DNA of 64,000 nucleotides from positions 245,493-309,492 of the forward strand of contig NZ_SCMR01000003.1 in NCBI RefSeq assembly GCF_005502885.1. The letters are read 5' to 3'. The DNA comes from Microbacterium sp. 2FI. Its GTDB lineage: Bacteria > Actinomycetota > Actinomycetes > Actinomycetales > Microbacteriaceae. Position 1 is the first letter of the stretch. Each line of letters begins with the position of its first letter. The notes under the pieces are model-generated. The model saw only the letters and a list, made by a program, of their open reading frames with translations, made no database searches and was not told the DNA's origin. Both the position numbers and the translations under genes were made by a program. Shown one piece after another: positions 27,757 to 37,060 of this stretch.

Positions 27757-28207
27757 TGCGCTTCTTCTCCCGTACGTACACCTCGCGCCTGACCCGCGCG
27801 ACGACCTCGCCGTCGGCATCCGTGATCTGCGTCTCGAACCACTCGAGCACCTTGGCGCCGCCGCGGGCGCGTTCACGGAGCTCGTCGACCTTCGCCGGTG
27901 TCACGGCGAAGTGGGCGGTGAGGACGCCACGACCGGGCTTGACGAACTCGATCTCGCCGCGCGTGTCCCACACGACATAGTCCCGGCCGAGCTGGTGCAT
28001 CACGAGCATGAAGAAGTACGGATCGGTCATCGCCGACATCGAACCGCCGAATGCTGTTCCGACGTAGTTGCGGGTGATGAGGTTGACGTGGAGCTCCACG
28101 GTGGCGCTCGTCCAGTCCTCCGCGAACCGCTTCACGCGGATGCCGCTCCAGAGGTTCGGCGCCCACAGGCTCATTCCGAGGGCGAGGCGGCGGGGCGTGA
28201 CGTTCAT
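27716..28207 (-). CDS. DUF4442 (hotdog-fold, thioesterase-like) protein
   Basis: A 163-residue single-domain protein with a hotdog-fold pattern. N-Y-V-G-T-A-F-G-G-S-M-S-A-M-T-D around residues 48-63 resembles the helix-containing motif of DUF4442 acyl-CoA-thioesterase-like proteins. V-W-D-T-R-G-E-I-E-F-V-K-P-G follows. The C-terminus extends into a Thr/Ser/Pro tail encoded over the SGNH hydrolase gene's end. ATG 28207 is taken because an upstream start would enter the GntR promoter region. Activity has not been established for most of the family. Confidence 0.85.
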   Translation of the reverse strand: MNVTPRRLALGMSLWAPNLWSGIRVKRFAEDWTSATVELHVNLITRNYVGTAFGGSMSAMTDPYFFMLVMHQLGRDYVVWDTRGEIEFVKPGRGVLTAHFAVTPAKVDELRERARGGAKVLEWFETQITDADGEVVARVRREVYVREKKRITAASATPTSPTP

Positions 28208-28255
28208 CCGGACAGTGTGCCGGACGGCTCCCCGACGCCGCACGTCCGTCGTGGG

Positions 28256-28292
28256 TTGTCTACAACTGTTTGACTAGTTATAGAATAGTTGC
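28256..28292 (+). promoter_or_regulatory. AT-rich leaderless promoter with inverted repeats before the GntR gene
   Basis: TTGTCT (28256-28261), a 17-base spacer and TATAGAAT (28279-28286) form one of the best sigma-70-type promoters in the window, and the ATG at 28293 lies 6 nt after the -10 box. Inverted repeats overlap it: ACTA/TAGT (28273-28276 with 28286-28289) and CAACT/AGTTG (28263-28267 with 28287-28291). Either could be the operator of the adjacent regulator. Confidence 0.6.
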
Positions 28293-28649
28293 ATGCTTGT
28301 GAAGGTCGACACCGCCAGCGACGAACCGCTGTTCGCGCAGCTCGCCGCCTCGATCCGCGCGGATGCCGCCGCCGGGAGACTGCGCTCCGGCGACCGCCTG
28401 CCGTCGGCGCGTGATGTCGCAGCCGCCCTCGGGGTCAATCTCCACACCGTGCTGCGCGCGTATCAGGATCTCCGCGACGAAGGTCTGGTCGACATGCGTC
28501 GCGGTCGGGGTGCGGTGGTGACGGACGCCGCCGCCGGCCTCGCAGCACTGCAGGACGACATCTCCGCGCTCGTCGCCCGTGCCCGGAGCCTCCGACTCTC
28601 ACCCGAAACCCTCGCCGCGCTCGTGAAGGAGAACGCCCGTGACCGATGA
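28293..28649 (+). CDS. GntR-family (YtrA-type) transcriptional regulator
   Basis: A short GntR regulator of 118 residues. The winged-helix domain (about 10-75) has L-R-S-G-D-R-L-P-S-A-R-D-V-A-A-A-L-G-V-N and then T-V-L-R-A-Y-Q-D-L. Only a short helical dimerisation tail follows, the hallmark of the YtrA subfamily, which usually controls membrane transport or envelope operons including its own. Its 3' end overlaps the next gene by 11 nt. The leaderless start and overlapping inverted repeats fit autorepression. Confidence 0.93.
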   Translation: MLVKVDTASDEPLFAQLAASIRADAAAGRLRSGDRLPSARDVAAALGVNLHTVLRAYQDLRDEGLVDMRRGRGAVVTDAAAGLAALQDDISALVARARSLRLSPETLAALVKENARDR

Positions 28650-29658
28650 CCGTGACCGTACCCATGCCCGTGCCATCCGCCGATTCGTGCTCGTCGCCCT
28701 CGTGGTGCCGGCGGTGCTCGTCGGGGTGGGCGTCGCGATCCAGCTGTTCCTCCTGCCGCAGATGCCGGACACGATCGCGATCCACTGGAACGCCGCAGGA
28801 GAAGCGGACGGCTTCGCGCCGGCATGGACGCAGCCGATCGCGACCCTGGGCTTCGGGTTCGGCATCGCGGCGCTCATCGCCTCGGTGACCCTCCCCACGA
28901 TGCGTCGCGGCGGACGCGGTGCGACCTACCGGCTGATGGGCGCGACAGCCGCAGCGACATCCGCGCTGGTCACGGTCGTCCTGACCTGGACGTATGCCGC
29001 CCAGGCGGGGAGCGCCGAGGCCTCGGGGGCGGCCCCTGCGGGAGTCGTGCTCGCCGCCGGTCTCGCAGCGGCGATCGTGATCGGGATCGCCGCCTGGCTC
29101 GTGCAGCCGGCGGAGGAGCGCCGGCGCGGTGACCGATCGCCCGCCACGCCGCTGTCGCTCGGCGCGACCGAGCGTGCGGTGTGGATGCATACGGCGACGA
29201 TGAGCCGCGGCGCGATGACCCTGCTGGCCGGCTCCGTGCTGCTGATGTTCGGGCTCGGCATCGGGCTGATGCTCGGCGGCGAGCAGACCGCCGCGTGGAT
29301 CACGCTCGGCCTCGGCGCGCTCCTGGCCCTGCTCGTCGCATCGAACACGGCGTTTCGGGTCACGGTCGACGAGTCTGGACTCCGCGTTCGCTCGAGTGTG
29401 GGGGTGCCGAGGTTCGCGGTGCCGATCGCCGAGATCATCCGCGCCGATGCCGTGCGCGTCGACCCGATGGGCGAGTTCGGTGGATGGGGCATGCGCTGGT
29501 CGCCCGAGGGTCGGTTCGGCGTGGTGCTGCGCGCGGGGGAGGCGCTGGAAGTCGAACGGGCGAACGGCAAGACGTTCGTCGTGACGGTCGACGACGCCGG
29601 GACGGCCGCGTCGCTGCTGGCGACGTTTGCGAGCCGCACCCGACCGATGGCCCCTTGA
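28639..29658 (+). CDS. DUF1648-domain membrane protein
   Basis: A 339-residue membrane protein. The DUF1648 motif (M-P-D-T-I-A-I-H-W-N-A-A-G-E-A-D-G-F) follows the first helix (about 14-36). Further helices lie at about 70-90, 102-122, 133-155, 190-212 and 217-235. The C-terminal ~100 residues are soluble and resemble a PH-like domain. GTG 28639, preceded by AAGGAG, lies inside the end of the GntR gene, so expression is coupled to that regulator. SdpI-type immunity proteins also contain DUF1648, but no toxin gene is adjacent and the role is unknown. Confidence 0.85.
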   Translation: MTDDRDRTHARAIRRFVLVALVVPAVLVGVGVAIQLFLLPQMPDTIAIHWNAAGEADGFAPAWTQPIATLGFGFGIAALIASVTLPTMRRGGRGATYRLMGATAAATSALVTVVLTWTYAAQAGSAEASGAAPAGVVLAAGLAAAIVIGIAAWLVQPAEERRRGDRSPATPLSLGATERAVWMHTATMSRGAMTLLAGSVLLMFGLGIGLMLGGEQTAAWITLGLGALLALLVASNTAFRVTVDESGLRVRSSVGVPRFAVPIAEIIRADAVRVDPMGEFGGWGMRWSPEGRFGVVLRAGEALEVERANGKTFVVTVDDAGTAASLLATFASRTRPMAP

Positions 29659-31719
<2,061 letters not shown>

Positions 31720-31741
31720 CACGACGCACGAACGAACGAGA

Positions 31742-31773
31742 GGGGGAGCCGTGGCGAAGACGACGGCTCCCCC
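31742..31773 (+). terminator. Terminator-like hairpin spanning the ftsB start codon
   Basis: A perfect 11-bp GC-rich stem (31742-31752 with 31763-31773, 10-nt loop) is followed by TTCTCGT. It begins 22 nt after the eno stop. The GTG start of the next gene (31751) and its ribosome binding site lie in the 5' arm. It can therefore act as an eno terminator, an attenuator, or a block to ribosome loading on ftsB. Confidence 0.6.
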
Positions 31774-32278
31774 TTCTCGTGCCCCACGGGAGGCCCGTAC
31801 GCCGGTCGACGTGCGCGAATGGCTCGGCGGGATCCGACTGTCCGGGTTCATGGTCATCATGCTGGGGCTCGTGGTGCTGGCGGCCTTCGTGCTGGTCCCG
31901 ACGATCGGGCTGTATCGCGACCAGCGTCAGCAGATCGCCGCGCTCGAAGCGGCTGTCGAGGTGAGCCGCGACGACGTCGCCGAGCTCGAGGCGCAGCGCG
32001 AGCGGTGGGCCGATCCTGCCTACATCACCACCCAGGCGCGGGAGCGGCTGTACTACGTCAGGCCTGGCGAGGTCATCTACCTGGTCGACAACGACCTGCC
32101 TCCCGAGCTCGCGCCGCAGGATCAGGATGCCGTGAGCGACGAGCTGGAGACGACGCGCACCGACTGGATGTCGCAGCTGGTGCGCTCGGTGACCGAGGCC
32201 GGACTCGCGCAGACCGTGGCGCCCCTCACGATCGGCGTGCCCGACGACCCGGCGCCGAGCCCATCCGGCACGCCCTGA
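31751..32278 (+). CDS. FtsB/DivIC-like septum formation initiator
   Basis: A bitopic cell-division protein (175 residues). A cytoplasmic N-terminus precedes one membrane helix (about 35-57). A coiled coil follows (about 62-90, [15 protein letters not shown]), then the family's [12 protein letters not shown] segment. The likely partners are FtsL and FtsQ in the divisome. The eno-divIC-DUF501 order is standard in actinobacteria and supports the call. The start region is inside a stable hairpin. Confidence 0.88.
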   Translation: MAKTTAPPSRAPREARTPVDVREWLGGIRLSGFMVIMLGLVVLAAFVLVPTIGLYRDQRQQIAALEAAVEVSRDDVAELEAQRERWADPAYITTQARERLYYVRPGEVIYLVDNDLPPELAPQDQDAVSDELETTRTDWMSQLVRSVTEAGLAQTVAPLTIGVPDDPAPSPSGTP

Positions 32279-32316
32279 TCCAGCACCGTCCCAGGCGCCG
32301 CCGGTACCCTCGACAC

Positions 32317-32835
32317 GTGAGCACTGCGACGTTCCCCCCTGTCAGCGAAGCCGACCTCGCGGTGCTGCGTGAGCAGCTCGGCCGGCCGGCTCGAGGCGTT
32401 CTGGGAGTCGCGGCACGCTGCGTGTGCGGCAACCCCACGGTGGTCGCGACCTCGCCCCGCCTCCCCGACGGCTCGCCGTTTCCCACGTTCTACTACCTCA
32501 CCCATCCCGCCGCGACCGCTGCGATGTCGGTGCTCGAAGCCGATCACGTGATGCGCGAGCTCAGTGACGAGCTCGCGGCCGACGAAGAGATGGCCGCCGC
32601 CTACCTGAGCGCACATGAGTCGTACCTGCGCGACCGAGCCGCCTACGGCGAGGTCGAAGAGATCGCGGGGATCTCGGCGGGTGGCATGCCGACGCGCGTG
32701 AAGTGCCTGCACGCCCTCGCCGGGCACGCGCTCGCCGCCGGCCCCGGGATCAACCCGATCGGCGACCGCGCGCTGGAGCTGTCGAGCTGGTCGCCCGCAC
32801 GGTGCGAGTGCGCGCAGCCGGGAAGCGGCGGATGA
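32317..32835 (+). CDS. DUF501-family protein
   Basis: A 172-residue conserved actinobacterial protein of unknown function, usually encoded beside eno and divIC. The cysteines and histidines of C-V-C-G-N-P, K-C-L-H-A-L-A-G-H and C-E-C could bind metal. Other conserved stretches are F-Y-Y-L-T-H-P and G-G-M-P-T-R-V-K. GTG 32317 lies 6 nt after TACCCT (32305-32310), a leaderless pattern. The stop overlaps the subtilase start by ATGA. Confidence 0.9.
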   Translation: MSTATFPPVSEADLAVLREQLGRPARGVLGVAARCVCGNPTVVATSPRLPDGSPFPTFYYLTHPAATAAMSVLEADHVMRELSDELAADEEMAAAYLSAHESYLRDRAAYGEVEEIAGISAGGMPTRVKCLHALAGHALAAGPGINPIGDRALELSSWSPARCECAQPGSGG

Positions 32836-34145
32836 CGCGTCGCCTCATCGCGGCCGCTCTGCTGGCCGTCTTCGTCGCCCCCTTCGCCGTCGCCGCGCCG
32901 GCGGCGGCTTCGGCCGTCGAACCCGCCGCGGTGCGGACGCAGGCCCCCGATTCCGCCGATGATCCAGACCCGGTGCGTGCGGCCCAGTACTGGCTCGAGG
33001 AGTACGGCATCGAGAAGGCATGGGAGACCACACGCGGCGCCGGTGTGCGCATCGCTGTGATCGACACCGGCATCGGGCGAGGACCCGCCGAATTCGTCGG
33101 CGCCGTCGTGGGCGGAGCGGACGTGTCGGGACTCGGCACGCCGGACGGACGCACCCCCGTGGGCGCGGTCGACGCCAATCACGGCAGCTGGGTGGCCTCG
33201 CTCGCCGCGGCGCGCGGCACCGGTCCGGACGCGGGGATGATCGGCGTGGCTCCCGAGGCGGAACTCCTCGCCGTGTCGGTCGGATTCGGCGCGGCATCGG
33301 CGGTTCCGTTCGGTGACCAGATCGCCGAGGCGATTCGCTGGTCGGTGGACAACGGCGCGGACGTGATCAACATGTCGCTCACCACGAACATGCCCGACTG
33401 GCCCGAGAGCTGGGACGACGCGTTCCTCTACGCATTCGAGAACGACGTGGTGGTCGTCGTCGCGGCGGGCAACCGGGGGAGCGGCACGACACGCGTCGGC
33501 GCGCCGGCGACGATTCCTGGCGTCCTCACCGTCGGCGGTGTCGACCCGTCGGGCCGAGCGAGTCTCGAGGCATCGACGCAGGGCATCACGATCGGCGTCT
33601 CGGCTCCGAGCGAGAAGCTCATCGGCGTCTCCGCCGACGGCCGGCTCGTCGAGTGGAAGGGCACGAGCGGCGCAGCGCCCATCGTCGCGGGCGTCGCGGC
33701 GCTCGTGCGAGCCGCCCATCCCGACCTCGACGCGGCGAACGTGATCAACCGCATCATCAAGACCGCCCGGCCGTCACCGTTCGCGACGGCGGGCCGGGAT
33801 CCGCTCTACGGATATGGACTGGTGGATGCCGCCGCCGCCGTCTCGGCGAGTGTGTCCTCCGTGTCTGCGAACCCCATGGGAAGCCTCAAGGAGTGGGTGC
33901 GCCTGTACCGACGTGCGCAGACCGAGCCCGTTCCGCAGCAGCCGTCGGGTCCCGTCGAGGTGGCGCCGCTGCCCCCCGCCGAGGAAGTGGTGCGTGCGGC
34001 ATCTCCCCTGCTGCCTTCACGCGAGACGCTCTTGTACGGCACCTTGCCGCTGATGGTCCTCAGCGCCACCGCTATACTGGTGGCGCTCGGCGTCACCGCA
34101 GCTGTCCGACGCATCCGATTGGCGTCCCGCGCGCCGAGCCGCTGA
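32832..34145 (+). CDS. Membrane-anchored subtilisin-like serine protease (S8, mycosin-like)
   Basis: A secreted protease of 437 residues. An N-terminal signal peptide (about 1-27, ending A-A-P-A-A-A-S-A) precedes the S8 domain. The catalytic triad is complete: D78 in A-V-I-D-T-G-I-G, H117 in N-H-G-S-W-V-A and S279 in G-T-S-G-A-A-P. The oxyanion asparagine is in V-A-A-G-N-R-G. A Pro-rich linker and one membrane helix (about 403-425) with a basic tail anchor it in the membrane, as in mycosins. No type VII secretion gene is nearby. It occupies the place where a ppx/GppA gene often follows DUF501. Confidence 0.93.
   Translation: MTRRLIAAALLAVFVAPFAVAAPAAASAVEPAAVRTQAPDSADDPDPVRAAQYWLEEYGIEKAWETTRGAGVRIAVIDTGIGRGPAEFVGAVVGGADVSGLGTPDGRTPVGAVDANHGSWVASLAAARGTGPDAGMIGVAPEAELLAVSVGFGAASAVPFGDQIAEAIRWSVDNGADVINMSLTTNMPDWPESWDDAFLYAFENDVVVVVAAGNRGSGTTRVGAPATIPGVLTVGGVDPSGRASLEASTQGITIGVSAPSEKLIGVSADGRLVEWKGTSGAAPIVAGVAALVRAAHPDLDAANVINRIIKTARPSPFATAGRDPLYGYGLVDAAAAVSASVSSVSANPMGSLKEWVRLYRRAQTEPVPQQPSGPVEVAPLPPAEEVVRAASPLLPSRETLLYGTLPLMVLSATAILVALGVTAAVRRIRLASRAPSR
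34073..34078 (+). promoter_or_regulatory. TATACT -10 candidate inside the subtilase gene, upstream of ndh
   Basis: TATACT is created by a rare ATA isoleucine codon (residue 415) near the end of the protease gene. It could start the ndh transcript with a leader of about 80 nt. No good -35 box is at 16-18 bp; TTGCCG is at 23 bp. Confidence 0.35.
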
Positions 34146-34166
34146 CACCCAGGAGTACTCCCCACC

Positions 34167-35609
34167 GTGAGCAACACTGCGCCTGTGAAGAACACCGTGC
34201 CCAAGATCCTCATCGTCGGCGGTGGCTACGCGGGCTTCTATACGGCATGGAAGCTCGAGAAGCTCCTGCGCAAGGGCGAGGCCGAGGTCATGGTCGTCGA
34301 CCCGCTGCCCTACATGACGTACCAGCCGTTCCTCCCCGAGGTCGCGGCCGGCTCGATCGAGGCCCGTCACTCCGTGGTGGCGCTGCGTCGTCACCTCAAG
34401 CGCACGACTGTCGTCGCGGCGAAGGTCACCGGCATCAACCACGCGCAGAAGGTCGCGACGATCACCCCGGTCGCGGGCGAGGCGTATCAGCAGGAGTACG
34501 ACCAGATCGTCGTCACCGCGGGCGCCGTATCGCGCACCTTCCCGATCCCCGGCATCGCCGACAACGCGATCGGCCTCAAGACGATCGAAGAGGCCGTCGC
34601 GATCCGCGACCGGCTCATGTCGAACTTCGACAAGGCGTCGATGCTGCCCGCGGGTCCCGAGCGTGACCGTCTGCTGACCGTCGTCGTCGTCGGCGGCGGC
34701 TTCGCCGGCATCGAGGTCTTCGCCGAGCTCCGCTCGCTCGCGTCGTCGCTCATCAAGAGCTATCCCCAGATCACGTTCTCCGACACGCACTTCCACCTGA
34801 TCGAGGCGATGGGCCGCATCATGCCCGAGGTGTCGCTGAAGACGAGCGAGTGGGTGCTCAAGAGCCTCGCCAAGCGCGGCGCCTCGGTGCACCTCGACAC
34901 CCAGGTCACTGGCGCCGTCGACGGGAACATCGAGCTCTCCACGGGCGAGGTGATCCCCAGCGATCTGATCATCTGGACCGCGGGCGTCATGGCGAACCCG
35001 ACGGTGGTCCGCGGCGGTGACCTGCCGGTCGAGGAGCGCGGTCGCATCCGCACCCGCGCCGACCTGCGCGTGGGCAGCGAAGAAGAGATCGTCGAGGGTG
35101 CATGGGCGGCCGGTGACGTGTCGGCGGTCCCCGACCTTTCGGGTGGCGGCGTCGGCGGCTACTGCGTCCCGAACGCCCAGCACGCTGTCCGCCAGGCGAA
35201 GCTGCTCGCGAAGAACCTCGTCGCAGTGCTCCGCGGCGAACTGCCCCGTGAGTACTTCCACAAGAACATGGGCGCAGTCGCCGGCCTCGGCCTGTACAAC
35301 GGCGTCTTCCAGTCGGGCAACCTCGCCCTCAAGGGCTTCGTCGCGTGGGTCGCCCACCGCGGCTACCACGGCTTGGCGATGCCTTCGTGGGAGCGGAAGT
35401 TCCGCGTGCTGTGGGGCTGGTGGAACAACCTCTGGCTCGGCCGCGACCTCGTGAACCTCTCCACGGTGCAGAACCCGCGCTACGTCTTCGAGGAGTTCGC
35501 GGCCCGCCCGCGTCCGGCCGCGCCCGCTGCGGTGGAGGCTCCGGCAGCACCGGCCGCCAAGAAGGCGAAGGTCGAGAGCGTCCCCGAGAAGGCCGCAGCG
35601 ACGCGCTGA
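34167..35609 (+). CDS. ndh: Type II NADH dehydrogenase (NDH-2)
   Basis: A non-proton-pumping, membrane-associated NADH:quinone oxidoreductase (480 residues). The first dinucleotide fold (FAD) starts I-L-I-V-G-G-G-Y-A-G-F. The second (NADH) is V-V-V-V-G-G-G-F-A-G-I-E at about 171-182. A-A-G-D-V-S-A-V-P and P-N-A-Q-H-A-V-R-Q-A are typical FAD-proximal and quinone-site regions. A hydrophobic C-terminal part gives membrane attachment, followed by an Ala/Pro/Lys-rich tail. GTG 34167 has a modest AGGAG upstream. Confidence 0.95.
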   Translation: MSNTAPVKNTVPKILIVGGGYAGFYTAWKLEKLLRKGEAEVMVVDPLPYMTYQPFLPEVAAGSIEARHSVVALRRHLKRTTVVAAKVTGINHAQKVATITPVAGEAYQQEYDQIVVTAGAVSRTFPIPGIADNAIGLKTIEEAVAIRDRLMSNFDKASMLPAGPERDRLLTVVVVGGGFAGIEVFAELRSLASSLIKSYPQITFSDTHFHLIEAMGRIMPEVSLKTSEWVLKSLAKRGASVHLDTQVTGAVDGNIELSTGEVIPSDLIIWTAGVMANPTVVRGGDLPVEERGRIRTRADLRVGSEEEIVEGAWAAGDVSAVPDLSGGGVGGYCVPNAQHAVRQAKLLAKNLVAVLRGELPREYFHKNMGAVAGLGLYNGVFQSGNLALKGFVAWVAHRGYHGLAMPSWERKFRVLWGWWNNLWLGRDLVNLSTVQNPRYVFEEFAARPRPAAPAAVEAPAAPAAKKAKVESVPEKAAATR

Positions 35610-35635
35610 TCGGTCCGCAGCGCTGCTGACCCGTC

Positions 35636-35653
35636 CCGGTCGGTCCCGACCGG
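35636..35653 (+). terminator. Short hairpin after ndh
   Basis: A 7-bp stem (35636-35642 with 35647-35653, GTCC loop) begins 26 nt after the ndh stop and runs up to the likely -10 box of the tRNA gene (TAGCGT, 35654-35659). Weak but well placed. Confidence 0.4.
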
Positions 35654-35682
35654 TAGCGTGGTGGCGTCCGCCCGTCGGCGGA

Positions 35683-35756
35683 GCCCCCGTAGCCCAATCG
35701 GCAGAGGCAGGCGACTTAAAATCGCTTCAGTCTGGGTTCGAGTCCCAGCGGGGGCA
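35683..35756 (+). tRNA. tRNA with UAA anticodon (Leu), short variable loop
   Basis: A full cloverleaf of 74 nt. The acceptor stem pairs 35683-35689 with 35749-35755, and A73 is at 35756. The D-arm has a 3-bp stem (35692-35694 with 35706-35708) and an 11-nt loop containing GG, the type usual for leucine and serine tRNAs. The anticodon stem is 35710-35714 with 35722-35726, and the loop C-T-T-A-A-A-A gives anticodon TAA at 35717-35719. The variable region is only five bases (35727-35731) instead of the long arm expected for tRNA-Leu. The T-arm (35732-35748) is perfect. CCA is not encoded. Confidence 0.85.
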
Positions 35757-35794
35757 CATTCGGGAACGTGGATGTGAGCGCTCTCGCGCGGCCC

Positions 35795-35837
35795 TAGGCT
35801 ATTGCTCATGCGCGCTGACCCGAAGCGGGCGTCGTGA
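35795..35837 (+). CDS. Leaderless nine-codon ORF (M-R-A-D-P-K-R-A-S) overlapping the next start, with its -10 box
   Basis: The TAGGCT box (35795-35800) is followed 7 nt later by ATG 35808, which opens nine codons ending in TGA 35835-35837. That stop overlaps the GTG start (35834-35836) of the aldolase-like gene by GTGA. The downstream gene has no Shine-Dalgarno, so ribosomes could reach it by reinitiation. A leaderless start of the main gene further down is the alternative. Confidence 0.45.
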
Positions 35838-37060
35838 GCATCGACATGCTCGCCGCCGAGCCCACCTCCTCGTGGACCGACCCGGCTGCTTACTGGGGAG
35901 CCATGAGCGCCGCAGTCGCAGACGTGTCCGGACCCGTCGCCGCGATCGGCGTCGGAGCCCTCCGCCACAACGCGCTCGACATGATCGTGCGATCGGGCGG
36001 CGTGCCCATCCGCGTTGCGAGCAAGTCGGTGCGCGTGCGCTCGGTCATCGACGCCGCACTCTCGATGCCGGGCTATCGCGGCATCCTGGGTTTCACGCTC
36101 CCCGAGGCGCTGTGGCTCGCCGAGACGCACGACGACGTCGTGGTCGGCTATCCGACGGCTGACCGCGGAGCGATCGCGGCGCTCGCAGCCGATGAGCGGG
36201 CGGCATCGCGGGTCACGCTGATGGTCGACGACATCGCACAACTCGATCTCATCGATGCGGTGGCCCCGCCCGGCGCGCGGCCGCTGCTGCGCGTGGCGAT
36301 CGAGGCGGACGCCGGGTGGCGGGCACGCGGCCTCGGCCACATCGGGGTGCGGCGGTCGCCGGTGCACCAGCCCGGCGAGGTCTCAGCCCTCGCGCGCGCG
36401 ATCGTCGCGCGCGGCGGATTCCGACTCGTCGGACTCATGATGTACGAGGCGCAGATCGCAGGCCAGGGTGACGCGACCGGCTCCGGCGACGGCGTCATCC
36501 GCTGGATGCAGGGCCGCTCCGCCCACGAGCTCTTCGAGCGGCGCGGCGCCATCGTCGCGGCACTGCGCGACATCGCCCCGCTGGAATTCGTGAACGGCGG
36601 CGGCACCGGCTCGCTCGAGCTGACGGCATCCGATCAGTCCGTCACCGAACTCACCGCGGGCAGCGGATTGCTCGCGGGCCACCTCTTCGACGGATACCGC
36701 GCGTTCGACCCGGCCCCGGCGGCCGCCTTCGCTCTCGAGGTCGTGCGCAAGCCCGCACCCGACATCGCGACGGTGCTCGGCGGCGGCTGGATCGGCTCGG
36801 GGCCGGCGGTCGCTTCGCGCCAGCCGCGCCCGGTGTGGCCGGAGGGCCTCACCACCCTGGCGCGCGAAGGTGCCGGCGAGGTCCAGACGCCGCTGCAGGG
36901 CGACGCGGCGCGGTCGCTCCGCGTCGGCGATCGGGTGTGGTTCCGCCATGCCAAGAGCGGCGAGCTCGCCGAGCGTGTCGACCGATACCACCTCGTCGAC
37001 GGCGGGCGCGTCGTCGACGTCGTCCCCACCTACCGGGGCGAGCGGAAGGCGTTCCTCTGA
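35834..37060 (+). CDS. D-threonine-aldolase/D-serine-dehydratase-like PLP protein
   Basis: A fold-type III PLP enzyme of 408 residues with an alanine-racemase-like barrel. The PLP lysine is probably K64 in R-V-A-S-K-S-V-R. The C-terminal DSD1-like domain (about 300-405) has L-G-G-G-W-I-G-S-G and V-W-F-R-H-A-K-S-G-E-L-A-E-R. Family members cleave or dehydrate D-3-hydroxy amino acids with a divalent metal, but some actinobacterial members are only called amino acid deaminase/aldolase, so the substrate is open. The TGA overlaps the next ATG by one base. Confidence 0.88.
   Translation: MSIDMLAAEPTSSWTDPAAYWGAMSAAVADVSGPVAAIGVGALRHNALDMIVRSGGVPIRVASKSVRVRSVIDAALSMPGYRGILGFTLPEALWLAETHDDVVVGYPTADRGAIAALAADERAASRVTLMVDDIAQLDLIDAVAPPGARPLLRVAIEADAGWRARGLGHIGVRRSPVHQPGEVSALARAIVARGGFRLVGLMMYEAQIAGQGDATGSGDGVIRWMQGRSAHELFERRGAIVAALRDIAPLEFVNGGGTGSLELTASDQSVTELTAGSGLLAGHLFDGYRAFDPAPAAAFALEVVRKPAPDIATVLGGGWIGSGPAVASRQPRPVWPEGLTTLAREGAGEVQTPLQGDAARSLRVGDRVWFRHAKSGELAERVDRYHLVDGGRVVDVVPTYRGERKAFL

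Noticed and set aside
28639..29658. SdpI-type immunity function for the DUF1648 protein
   Set aside because: There is no toxin gene nearby and the C-terminal soluble domain differs; only the DUF1648 motif is shared.
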